From Bacillota bacterium (GTDB taxonomy: Bacteria > Bacillota > Clostridia > Christensenellales > Aristaeellaceae): a stretch of DNA of 64,000 nucleotides. Under the pieces are notes generated by a model, which saw only the letters and a list, made by a program, of their open reading frames with translations, made no database searches and was not told where the DNA came from. Positions 17,667 through 24,754 of the stretch are shown here, in pieces; position 1 is the first letter of the stretch, and the number at the start of each line of letters is the position of its first letter. The stretch spans positions 1 through 64,000 of the forward strand of contig JAEZQK010000041.1 of assembly GCA_023413135.1 (NCBI GenBank), given 5' to 3'. A program made the translations under genes and the position numbers.

Positions 17667-18224
17667 TCATTTGCTGTAAATTCTGGGGTGCAAAACGCCG
17701 ATATCAGGCAGGTTTCTGTACTTCTCATCATAGTCCAGGCCATAGCCCACCACGAAGGCATCGGGGATTAAAAAACACCTGTAATCTGGGGAAAGCTCCA
17801 CCCTGCGGCGGGCAGGCTTATCCAACAGCGTGACGATCCTGATGGAGGCGGGGCTGCGTTCCAGCAGTGCCCGCTTCAGGTAGGAAAGGGTGAGCCCTGT
17901 ATCCACGATATCCTCCACGATCAGTACATCCTGGTTCAGGATGTCCCTGTCCAGGTCCTTCAAAATTCGCACCACCCCGGAGGTCTTGGTGGAGCTGCCA
18001 TAGCTGGAAATGGCCATAAATTCCGTTTTTAAAGGCAGGTCGATCTCCCTGATCAGGTCGGAGTAGAACAGCACCGCGCCCTTTAAAATGCCGATCATCA
18101 CAGGCTCTTTCCCGGCATAATCCCGGGTGATGGTCTCCCCCAACTTTTTGACGGCTTCATTAATTTGATCCCGCGTAATCAGGATGGATTCCAGATCGGC
18201 GTACATTTGCGCGTCGCTGTGCAT
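17667..18224 (-). CDS. hpt: hypoxanthine phosphoribosyltransferase
   Basis: A 185-residue purine salvage enzyme that converts hypoxanthine or guanine and PRPP to IMP or GMP. The PRPP-binding loop VLIVEDIVDTGLTL and the LKGAVLFYSDL segment are canonical, and the length is normal. The ATG at 18224 follows AAGGAG with good spacing. It lies between tilS and ftsH, an arrangement conserved across Firmicutes, in which Hpt and TilS can also influence ftsH expression. Confidence 0.96.
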   Translation of the reverse strand: MHSDAQMYADLESILITRDQINEAVKKLGETITRDYAGKEPVMIGILKGAVLFYSDLIREIDLPLKTEFMAISSYGSSTKTSGVVRILKDLDRDILNQDVLIVEDIVDTGLTLSYLKRALLERSPASIRIVTLLDKPARRRVELSPDYRCFLIPDAFVVGYGLDYDEKYRNLPDIGVLHPRIYSK

Positions 18225-18242
18225 AACGTAATCTCCTTTTCA

Positions 18243-19697
18243 TTAAATCGCCTGGTCGTCTTTTGAAATATCCCAGGGGAACGGCCCTGTCAGTGTAAGC
18301 ATTGTGCCATTTTCAGTGCCGGGCCGGATGGCCGCCGTACCGGACGGGCCCACGCCCGGGATCCACAATACCTCCGGCCCAAGAGCGAGTATGGGAAGCA
18401 TGTCCCGAAAGGGCCTGTCCACGCGATGATCGATCAATACTTCCTTGAGCGGCTTTGATCCTTCCCCGTTCAGCAGCCGGAAGGTATCGCCCGGACGCCT
18501 TGTGCGGAGCACGGCGTTTGAAAGCTCCCGGCTGTCCAGCGCCTGGTGCCGGATTCCATTCCCCAGCTCCATCCCGGGCCTCCAGGGTGTGGCGGTCATG
18601 CGGAAGCTTTCAAATTGCGTCTCCCCCGCAGGGGATAGGGGCACTTCCATCATCGGTGCCTTCTTTGCGGGCGGGATAAGGAAAAACCGCTTCGCGCTGC
18701 GCTCCCCCCGCACATTTCCCGGCAGGTTGACGGCATTTGAGCCCCGTCCGGCGATGAAGTCCAGCAGCTCTTCCGTCTTGTCAAAGCTTAAAACCGTCAT
18801 GTCGCCATCCCGGGGAAGAGCCATCATGGATACAGCTTGCTCGAAGAAGGCCCTGGTCATCCTCCTCCTAAAGGCGGGATGCTGCTTTATAAGCGCTTCC
18901 CTGTCAAAAAAACATAAGTCAGGCTCCATACGGGCGTTTACCTGAAGCCACTTATAAGCCTCCTTCTGCCACCAGTCTTCTTCCGCCATCATTAAAATTG
19001 CCGCGCGGCCCATGGCTTTTGTGCACCCGGGGGCCAGGTTTTCCAAAGCGGGCATCACTTTAAGGCGAAGCTTGTTGCGCAAACTGTCGGGCCTTACATT
19101 GGTCTCATCCTCCCGCCAGGAGAGGCCTTCCTCTTGAAGCGCTTGTTTCAATGTTTCGTGGCGGAGGGATAGGAAAGGCCGCACCAGCAGCCCGCCTGCA
19201 AAGGGAGTCGATGGCGCCATACCCGAAAGCCCCGCGGGGCCGCTGCCGCGAATTAGATGCATCAGCACCGTTTCCGCCTGGTCATCCCCGTGGTGGGCCA
19301 GCAGCAGCGCGTCGCCGCCACATTCCGCCATGGCCTTTTTAAAGCAGTCATAGCGCAGGATGCGGGCTGCTTCCTCCGCGCCGCAATGCTTAAAGCGCAT
19401 CGCAGCCGGAACATCCACCGAATACAGAAGAAGCGGAACATGTTTTTCCTGGCACAAATCCTTCACAAAAGCCGCGTCCATTTGGGATTCTTCACCCCGC
19501 AGGCCATGCTCCACATGCACCGCCGTCAATGAAAAATCATGCGATTCCCTTAAAAGTGCCATCCCGTGCAAAAGGGCCACGGAGTCGGCACCCCCCGACA
19601 CGCCTGCCAGAAGCGTCTTGCCGCCGCCGAGTAAGTGAAGCGGCTGAAGGATGCTGGCCAAAGGCGGTAAAAGCTGGTTTCGCATGATGGTTTTCAT
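18243..19697 (-). CDS. tilS: tRNA(Ile)-lysidine synthetase TilS
   Basis: A 484-residue enzyme that attaches lysine to C34 of the CAU-anticodon tRNA-Ile, converting it to read AUA codons. The PP-loop ATP-binding motif SGGADS is at residues 34-39, followed by HVEHGLRGEE and LAHHGDDQAETVLMHLIRGSG, all typical. The C-terminal TilS substrate-binding domains follow (RTRRPGDTFRLLNGEGSKPL). The length is normal for the long form. It is divergent from hsp20 and starts the tilS-hpt-ftsH unit. A second ATG at codon 5 is an alternative start. Confidence 0.95.
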   Translation of the reverse strand: MKTIMRNQLLPPLASILQPLHLLGGGKTLLAGVSGGADSVALLHGMALLRESHDFSLTAVHVEHGLRGEESQMDAAFVKDLCQEKHVPLLLYSVDVPAAMRFKHCGAEEAARILRYDCFKKAMAECGGDALLLAHHGDDQAETVLMHLIRGSGPAGLSGMAPSTPFAGGLLVRPFLSLRHETLKQALQEEGLSWREDETNVRPDSLRNKLRLKVMPALENLAPGCTKAMGRAAILMMAEEDWWQKEAYKWLQVNARMEPDLCFFDREALIKQHPAFRRRMTRAFFEQAVSMMALPRDGDMTVLSFDKTEELLDFIAGRGSNAVNLPGNVRGERSAKRFFLIPPAKKAPMMEVPLSPAGETQFESFRMTATPWRPGMELGNGIRHQALDSRELSNAVLRTRRPGDTFRLLNGEGSKPLKEVLIDHRVDRPFRDMLPILALGPEVLWIPGVGPSGTAAIRPGTENGTMLTLTGPFPWDISKDDQAI

Positions 19698-19953
19698 GCG
19701 CCTATTGTACCTATTCCAAAGCCTTTAAGCAAGTGTTTGACCGCAATTTTTATGCCTTCTTTACATTTTGCCGCCTCTTTTCTCCGCCTGCCCAAAGCCG
19801 GCAGCGAACCCGTCCCATTTTCTTGACCTTTCACCAAAAATATACCCATGCCTAAAAGGTTCGAAACTTTTTGAAAATCATAGAAAATCGAAGATATTTC
19901 AAGATCTCGGCTGAAAACGTGCGCCAAGACGCACGTTTTTGCCCATATTTTAC

Positions 19954-19983
19954 TTTGACCTTCTTTGACCTTCATTGTATAAT
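19954..19983 (+). promoter_or_regulatory. hsp20 promoter with CtsR-type operator
   Basis: TTGACC (19955-19960) and TATAAT (19978-19983) are 17 bp apart. The TTTGACC heptad occurs at 19954-19960 and again at 19964-19970; read on the minus strand this is GGTCAAAGAAGGTCAAA, matching the known CtsR direct-repeat operator (heptads spaced by three bases). The operator covers the -35 box, so CtsR would block transcription until heat or protein stress. Confidence 0.8.
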
Positions 19984-20063
19984 CAGGCCATGGAAAGGGA
20001 ACCGATATAAAAAAGGGTTCCCAACCAACAAATAAGCAAGACGATATTGAAGGAGGTTTACGT

Positions 20064-20540
20064 ATGTACACCATGATTCCTTTTAGGGGCCGCAGGGATT
20101 TGGGCCGGACCTTTGGCAACAGCCTGTTTAACGACAACTTCTTCCGCCCCTTTTTCGATATGAGCGACTGGATGGGAAGCGCCGGCTTCCGTGTGGACGT
20201 CAAGGACAAGGCCGACCACTATCTCCTGGAGGCGGAGCTGCCCGGCGTGAACGAAGATCAAATTGATCTGACGGTGGATAACGATGTGCTCACCATTACC
20301 GCCAACGCCCGCACCGAGCACAAGGAGGAAAAGGATAACTACCTGTACTGCGAGCGCCGGGCCGGCCGCATGGAGCGCAGCTTCAGCCTGGAAGGCATCC
20401 AGCAGGATAACATCAGCGCAGACTACAAAAACGGCGTGCTTACCGTAAAGCTGCCCAAGAACGCTCCCGAACCAGTAAAGTCCCAGCGGAAGATCGCCAT
20501 CGGCGGAAACGGCCAGGGCAAGATCGCGGGGAACAACTAA
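20064..20540 (+). CDS. small heat-shock protein Hsp20
   Basis: A 158-residue alpha-crystallin family chaperone. The core domain spans about residues 38-135, with FRVDVKDKADHYLLEAELPG, a dimerisation loop rich in charged residues and the conserved NGVLTVKLPKN near the end. Such proteins form oligomers that hold unfolding proteins without using ATP. A strong GGAGG-type ribosome binding site precedes the ATG. The CtsR-like operator at 19954-19970 indicates heat-shock control. The C-terminal tail is Gly/Asn-rich and lacks an obvious IXI motif beyond KIAIGG. Confidence 0.95.
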   Translation: MYTMIPFRGRRDLGRTFGNSLFNDNFFRPFFDMSDWMGSAGFRVDVKDKADHYLLEAELPGVNEDQIDLTVDNDVLTITANARTEHKEEKDNYLYCERRAGRMERSFSLEGIQQDNISADYKNGVLTVKLPKNAPEPVKSQRKIAIGGNGQGKIAGNN

Positions 20541-20556
20541 GGTTTTGTGATGGCAT

Positions 20557-20770
20557 GCGGGGAGGGGACTTTTTAAAAAAAATTCCCCTCCCCGCCCCCA
20601 CCCAGAAAAACTTTAATAGGAATACTCTATTACGAATATCCTAAAGAAGCATTCTGCTTTACAATAGATAGGCGAAGGGCGGGGCACTCCCCCGCAGCCC
20701 AGACAAGGAACGGGCCCTTCCCCATTCCTTTGCGACCGCCTCCGGCTCAAGCACCGGGGGCGGTTTTTTC
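20557..20770 (+). ncRNA. hairpin-rich stretch after hsp20; possible small RNA
   Basis: This gene-free stretch contains a perfect 12-bp inverted repeat (20557-20568 with 20584-20595), then a GGGCGGGG/CCCCCGC stem near 20680-20702, an AAGGAA/TTCCTT stem near 20704-20730, and finally a clear intrinsic terminator. A TACAAT box at 20660-20665 has no convincing -35. It may be the structured 3' UTR of hsp20 or a separate small RNA; no known RNA family is recognised. Confidence 0.3.
20736..20769 (+). terminator. intrinsic terminator downstream of hsp20
   Basis: CCGCCTCCGG (20736-20745) pairs with CCGGGGGCGG (20754-20763), one pair being a G-T wobble, and is followed by six T's. It would end the hsp20 transcript or a small RNA starting after hsp20. 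Confidence 0.85.
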
Positions 20771-20816
20771 ATAACAACATCTCATTCCCACGGTAATGTT
20801 TCTCATCGGGCGGAAA

Positions 20817-21121
20817 TGTGGGGGCGGGGCTTTGCTCCATCCGCTACGGTTATGTCTCTCATTGGGCGAAGCAGAGCCCCACCCCTACGTGTGCCCATCA
20901 TTTTCGGTCGTGACTTAATACCGTACGGAACCGATGTAGGGGCGGGGCTTTGCTCCGCCCCTACGGCTATGTCTCTCATTGGGCGAAGCAGAGCCCCACC
21001 CGTGCCCATCATTTTCGGTCGTGACATAATACCGTACGGAACCGATGTAGGGGCGGGGCTTTGCTCCGCCCGCTACGGCTATGTTTCTCATCGGGCGGAG
21101 CAGAGCCCCGCCCCTACGTAC
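20817..21121. repeat. tandem array of REP-like palindromes beside the RAYT gene
   Basis: Three direct units with periods of about 118 and 111 bp. Each unit has a left arm GGGGCGGGGCTTTGCTCC, a short centre (TACGG..ATGT..CTCAT) and an inverted right arm (GGGCGRAGCAGAGCCCC), so each is a palindromic doublet of the REPIN type. The spacer TGCCCATCATTTTCGGTCGT is also repeated. The array ends about 240 bp before the RAYT gene, as expected for the cognate REP sequences of such a transposase. Confidence 0.85.
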
Positions 21122-21364
21122 GGAATGCCCCAATCCAAATGATTTCTGTCGAAAGCAATTGACGAAACGCCATCTTCAAGTTACAATTTTTAGAAAAAAG
21201 CCACCTTGATCATTGACTTCATTTCGTATATTCCCCAGACTTTATACTGCTTGTCCCTAAGTAACAAAGGAGAACTTTTGGCGGCAGACCCGAGGCTAAG
21301 AAAAGGAGGAGAACTTTTTGCACATAGCAAATGGCAATAAAATGGTTTACCCAAACGCAAAAAG

Positions 21365-21817
21365 ATGCGGTTGTGTGGATATGATTATAGCCAAAATGGC
21401 AAATATTTCATCACAATATGCACAAAAAGCAGACGTGAAGCATTGTCAGATATTTGTAGGGGCGGGGCTTTGCTCCGCCCGATTGGAAAGATATCAGAAA
21501 CAGAGATAAGAAATCTATCCGAACAGTCCAATATCAATGTTGACAAATATGTCATTATGCCAAACCATATTCACATGATCATCACAATACAGCGAGTTGA
21601 GCAGAGCCCAACCCCTACGATTGCGGATATTATTTGTGCATTTAAATCTATAACAACGAAATCGGCGAATAAATCCAATTCTATTCCGGGGCGACAAATC
21701 TGGCAACGCTCCTACCATGATCATATCATCCGCAACGAACAGGAATATCAAAGGATATGGCAATACATAGATACAAATCCATTGATATGGGAAAAAGACT
21801 GCTATTACAGCAAATAA
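21365..21817 (+). CDS. REP-associated tyrosine transposase (RAYT), possibly frameshifted
   Basis: A 150-residue HUH nuclease of the Y1/IS200-like RAYT family. GYDYSQNGKYFITICTKSRR, the HUH motif in VIMPNHIHMIITI and the C-terminal WQRSYHDHIIRNEQEY with IDTNP are characteristic. RAYTs cut and join single-stranded REP palindromes. Codons for LPKRKK, usual at the start of these proteins, lie just upstream in the same frame but behind a stop at 21338 with no start codon between; a TTG at 21318 with AAGGAGGAG before it is in another frame, suggesting a small frameshift. Both arms of the local REP lie inside the gene (21456-21480 and 21599-21619). Confidence 0.82.
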   Translation: MRLCGYDYSQNGKYFITICTKSRREALSDICRGGALLRPIGKISETEIRNLSEQSNINVDKYVIMPNHIHMIITIQRVEQSPTPTIADIICAFKSITTKSANKSNSIPGRQIWQRSYHDHIIRNEQEYQRIWQYIDTNPLIWEKDCYYSK

Positions 21818-22033
21818 AGTATATATCTGGCGAGGTATAAGATTTGAAACAAATCAGGGATCATCCGCCCTAATAAAGGATAAAGCAAAGCAGGTCGCCC
21901 TGGATCAGCCAAAAAAACTTGCAGTCTGTTCATTCACGTGTTTGCCCTGACAAAAAACCGCAAACGCTTGCAGGTATCCTGCGAACATGGTATTATTTCT
22001 CCGCATGCTATCGTTGCGGAGAGGAAGTCTCAT

Positions 22034-22894
22034 ATGCCCAAGACGGCCCGGCAAACAGTCCAGGAATACATGCTTTTGACGTTCGGCACGCTGTTCATCG
22101 CGGTAGGGGTGTATTTCTTCAAGTTTCCCAACCACTTTTCTACCGGCGGCGTCAGCGGCATCTCCATCATCCTGGGCTATTATGTGCCGGGGCTGACGGC
22201 GGGATCGTTCGTGTTCCTCATCAACGCCGCGCTTTTGATCCTGGGCTTTGCGGTCTTCGGCCGGTCTTTCGGCCTGCGCACCGCGTATTCCAGCACGCTG
22301 TTTTCCAGCGTGATCTGGGTCATGGAGCGGTTGCTGCCGCTTACCCAGCCGCTTACCTCGCAGCCCTTGCTGGAGCTGATTTTCGCCGTGGCGCTGCCGG
22401 CGGTGGGCTCGGCCATCCTCTTCAACATCGGCGCCAGCAGCGGCGGCACAGACATCATCGCCATGCTGCTGAAAAAATATTCCTCTCTGAACATTGGCAA
22501 CGCGCTGTTCGCAGTGGATTTTATCATCACCGTGGGCGCGTTGTTTGCCTTCGGTGTGGAAACGGGGCTGTTCTCCATCCTGGGCCTGCTCATCAAGGCG
22601 TTGCTTGTAGATCTGGTGCTGGAAAACATCAAGACCAACAAGTGCTTTCACATCATCACCGCCACGCCGGAGCCCATATTGCGCTATATCGTGGACAACC
22701 TTCATAGGGGGGCTACGATTCTCAACGGGGAAGGCGCCTATACCCACGAAAACCGCACGGTGCTTTTGACCGTGGTAAACCGCTCCCAGGCTGTCCACCT
22801 TCGCCTGTTTGCCAGGGAGGTGGATCCCCGCTGCTTTATATTGATCACCAATACGGGTGAGATCATTGGCAAGGGGTTCAGGGGCGTTCTATAA
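22034..22894 (+). CDS. YitT-family membrane protein
   Basis: A 287-residue protein with five or six N-terminal membrane segments (YitT/DUF161, about 10-195) followed by a soluble DUF2179 domain (about 200-280; KCFHIITATPEPILRYIV, RGATILNGEGAYTHENRTVL). The function is not established; a transport role is often proposed. The ATG at 22034 is used because AGAGGAAG lies just upstream, although the frame is open further back. It is followed 13 bases later by the DMT pair, probably in one operon. Confidence 0.88.
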   Translation: MPKTARQTVQEYMLLTFGTLFIAVGVYFFKFPNHFSTGGVSGISIILGYYVPGLTAGSFVFLINAALLILGFAVFGRSFGLRTAYSSTLFSSVIWVMERLLPLTQPLTSQPLLELIFAVALPAVGSAILFNIGASSGGTDIIAMLLKKYSSLNIGNALFAVDFIITVGALFAFGVETGLFSILGLLIKALLVDLVLENIKTNKCFHIITATPEPILRYIVDNLHRGATILNGEGAYTHENRTVLLTVVNRSQAVHLRLFAREVDPRCFILITNTGEIIGKGFRGVL

Positions 22895-22907
22895 TGGAGG
22901 TGTTTTC

Positions 22908-23321
22908 ATGCCAGCGGTGCTGGGCGCAGTCGCCGGCCTCATGTATTCCGTTATGAACCTGTTCAACGCGCAATTAAGCCAGGTTTACGGCAATTCCTTC
23001 GCTACGGTGCTCATACATATAGTGGGCCTTCTATGTGTTCTGCCGCTGACCATCAAGCATCTGTTCAAAAAACAGCACGCCCCCTTCTGGATGTACATGG
23101 GCGGCGTGCTTGGCATATTTACCGTGATCACAAGCAATCTTGGCGTGACAATGCTTGGCGTTACGGCCACGCTTTCGCTGACGCTGCTCGGGCAAATGGC
23201 GTGCAGCATGGTCTTTGACCAGTTTGGCCTGTGGGGCTTTGTAAAAACAAAGTTCAAATGGGAAAAGGTCATAAGTTTGATGCTGATCGGCCTGGGGGTG
23301 GCGGTGATGATGCTATGGTGA
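22908..23321 (+). CDS. half-size DMT-family membrane protein, YdcZ/DUF606 type (first of pair)
   Basis: A 137-residue protein with about five hydrophobic segments (AVLGAVAGLMYSVMNLFNA, VLIHIVGLLCVLPLTI, YMGGVLGIFTVITSNLGV and others), matching the YdcZ/DUF606 half-transporter family of the drug/metabolite transporter superfamily. The ATG at 22908 has GGAGG seven bases or so upstream. The stop overlaps the start of the next gene, which encodes a related protein, so the two probably form an asymmetric dimer. The substrate is unknown. Confidence 0.87.
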   Translation: MPAVLGAVAGLMYSVMNLFNAQLSQVYGNSFATVLIHIVGLLCVLPLTIKHLFKKQHAPFWMYMGGVLGIFTVITSNLGVTMLGVTATLSLTLLGQMACSMVFDQFGLWGFVKTKFKWEKVISLMLIGLGVAVMMLW

Positions 23322-23755
23322 TCGCGGTTTTAGGCGCTGTGTTCAGCGGCATCACCATTGTGCTGGCCCGTATGTTAGGTGCCAGGCTGGCGCAAAGCTG
23401 CGGCGCGCCATACAGTTCGCTGATGAATTACATCACAGGATTGACCGGCTCCCTGATCGCCTTTCTAGTGACCGGTGCAGTGGTAAAGTCCACCTTCCCT
23501 GCCCCTGGCGGTTCCTTTACCATGTACTTGGGCGGTGCTCTGGGGCTTGTGAGCGTATACATGCTCAACAGGATCACCCACCGTCTGCCCGCCACGCAGC
23601 TGACGCTGCTGATCTTTATCGCCCAATTGTTTTCCGGCTTGTTGCTGGACTACTTTGCCATCCACAAGTTTTCTCCGGGGACGCTGGTGGGCGGCCTATT
23701 GGTGCTGGCCGGGCTGGCGGTAAACATCTGGGGCGACAGGAGGGGCAGGGCGTAG
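23315..23755 (+). CDS. half-size DMT-family membrane protein, YdcZ/DUF606 type (second of pair)
   Basis: A 146-residue protein related to its upstream neighbour, with five hydrophobic segments (AVLGAVFSGITIVLARMLGA, LMNYITGLTGSLIAFLVTG, GALGLVSVYMLNRI, LTLLIFIAQLFSGLLLDYFA, LVGGLLVLAGLAVNIWG). The start ATG at 23315 is embedded in the stop region of the first gene (ATGGTGA), so translation is coupled and equal amounts are expected. Paired small DMT genes often make heterodimeric transporters; which molecule is moved cannot be inferred. Confidence 0.87.
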   Translation: MVIAVLGAVFSGITIVLARMLGARLAQSCGAPYSSLMNYITGLTGSLIAFLVTGAVVKSTFPAPGGSFTMYLGGALGLVSVYMLNRITHRLPATQLTLLIFIAQLFSGLLLDYFAIHKFSPGTLVGGLLVLAGLAVNIWGDRRGRA

Positions 23756-23768
23756 GTCCGCCCTTTTG

Positions 23769-24599
23769 TTATAGTATCCCCCGCAGGTCAAGCCGGCTCA
23801 TATCCACCCGCATAATGCCGATATCATGGACTATACCCCCCGGCACATTGTTGAAGCCCCCATGGCCGTCTCCGCCGCAGGTGATGCGCAGGTCATGGGC
23901 ACGGCAGTACGCAACGCAAAAGTCCGTCATCTCCCCGGTGTGTTCAGGGTAGTAGCATTCAATCCCTTCCATGCCGCACCGCCGAAGATCATTCAGAATA
24001 TCCAAAAAGTTTTCCGGCATTACGGGCCACCAGCCGCCGGGATGTGCCAGCACCGGCACCCCGCCCGCCTGGCGGATGGTTTGGCACGCCTCTTCCATCG
24101 AATAGTAATCAGGCTTGTAGTCACCGTATTTTTTGTAGAAGGACAGCCCTTCCATCAGGGAAGATGTCAAGCCTCTGGCCCTTAAATAATGGATCCCCTT
24201 CCAGCCGCCTTCCCCCGGCGCATAGGAAAAATCTGCATAATCTTCCATGCTGAGGTTCTTATAATCCGCCAGCATGTTCTTCACCAATTCCACGCTGACC
24301 CGATCCAGTTCCCGGCGGCTTTTCTCCATCAGCTTTAACATCTGTACGTTCATTGGATCAAAGGCGTAGCCCAAAAGATGCAGTACCCTGTCATGCCAAT
24401 ATACGTCCAGCTCCACGCCCTGGATGAGGCGGATATCCGCCACTTCGCAGATGGGGCGGAGGCTTAAATAGGCATCAATGGTATCGTGGTCGCATATGGA
24501 GATGACGGAAAGTCCTCTTTCCACAGCCGCGACCACCACCTCCTGCGGTGACTGGACCCCGTCTGAAAAGCAGGTATGGATATGCAGGTCGGCAATCAT
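23769..24599 (-). CDS. PHP-domain phosphoesterase (second copy)
   Basis: A 276-residue PHP-domain protein. DLHIHTCFSDG, SICDHDTIDA, IQGVELDVYW, VLAHPGGWW and CGGDGHGG supply the metal-binding residues. It is related to the protein at 14675-15550 but has a different C-terminal half, so the two are likely ancient paralogues with different substrates. It is transcribed alone from a strong promoter (24639-24667), convergent with the DMT pair. Likely roles are nucleotide or RNA 5'-end hydrolysis; the substrate is not determined. Confidence 0.87.
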   Translation of the reverse strand: MIADLHIHTCFSDGVQSPQEVVVAAVERGLSVISICDHDTIDAYLSLRPICEVADIRLIQGVELDVYWHDRVLHLLGYAFDPMNVQMLKLMEKSRRELDRVSVELVKNMLADYKNLSMEDYADFSYAPGEGGWKGIHYLRARGLTSSLMEGLSFYKKYGDYKPDYYSMEEACQTIRQAGGVPVLAHPGGWWPVMPENFLDILNDLRRCGMEGIECYYPEHTGEMTDFCVAYCRAHDLRITCGGDGHGGFNNVPGGIVHDIGIMRVDMSRLDLRGIL

Positions 24600-24638
24600 C
24601 TTGCGGTCCCCCTTTTTTACCCCTTGGAATGTTTTGAC

Positions 24639-24667
24639 AGTATATCGGCTCCCTCATGATTTGTCAA
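24639..24667 (-). promoter_or_regulatory. sigma-A promoter of the second PHP gene
   Basis: On the minus strand TTGACA (24662-24667) and TATACT (24639-24644) are 17 bp apart, about 40 bp before the start codon. This is one of the best consensus promoters in the window. Confidence 0.8.
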
Positions 24668-24690
24668 CCATGGTGCTCAGGAGATAATAA

Positions 24691-24722
24691 GTGCCATGCT
24701 AGATTTTCATCCGGCATGGCAC
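24691..24722 (-). terminator. stem-loop after ypeB
   Basis: GTGCCATGC (24691-24699) pairs perfectly with GCATGGCAC (24714-24722). On the minus strand it follows the ypeB stop and is trailed by TTATTATC, so it may act as a weak intrinsic terminator of the sleB-ypeB operon. Confidence 0.5.
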
Positions 24723-24754
24723 CTTCTTGTTACGCTTTGCTTTTTGCCTGTAGT

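Noticed and set aside
19694..20209. 171-codon minus-strand frame upstream of hsp20
   Set aside because: It overlaps the hsp20 start and its clear promoter and CtsR operator on the other strand, has no recognisable domain and lacks a ribosome binding site.
20817..21121. Possible CRISPR array
   Set aside because: Only three units of about 115 bp are present, each a palindromic doublet; the spacers are themselves repeated and no cas genes are nearby. It is a REP-like array.
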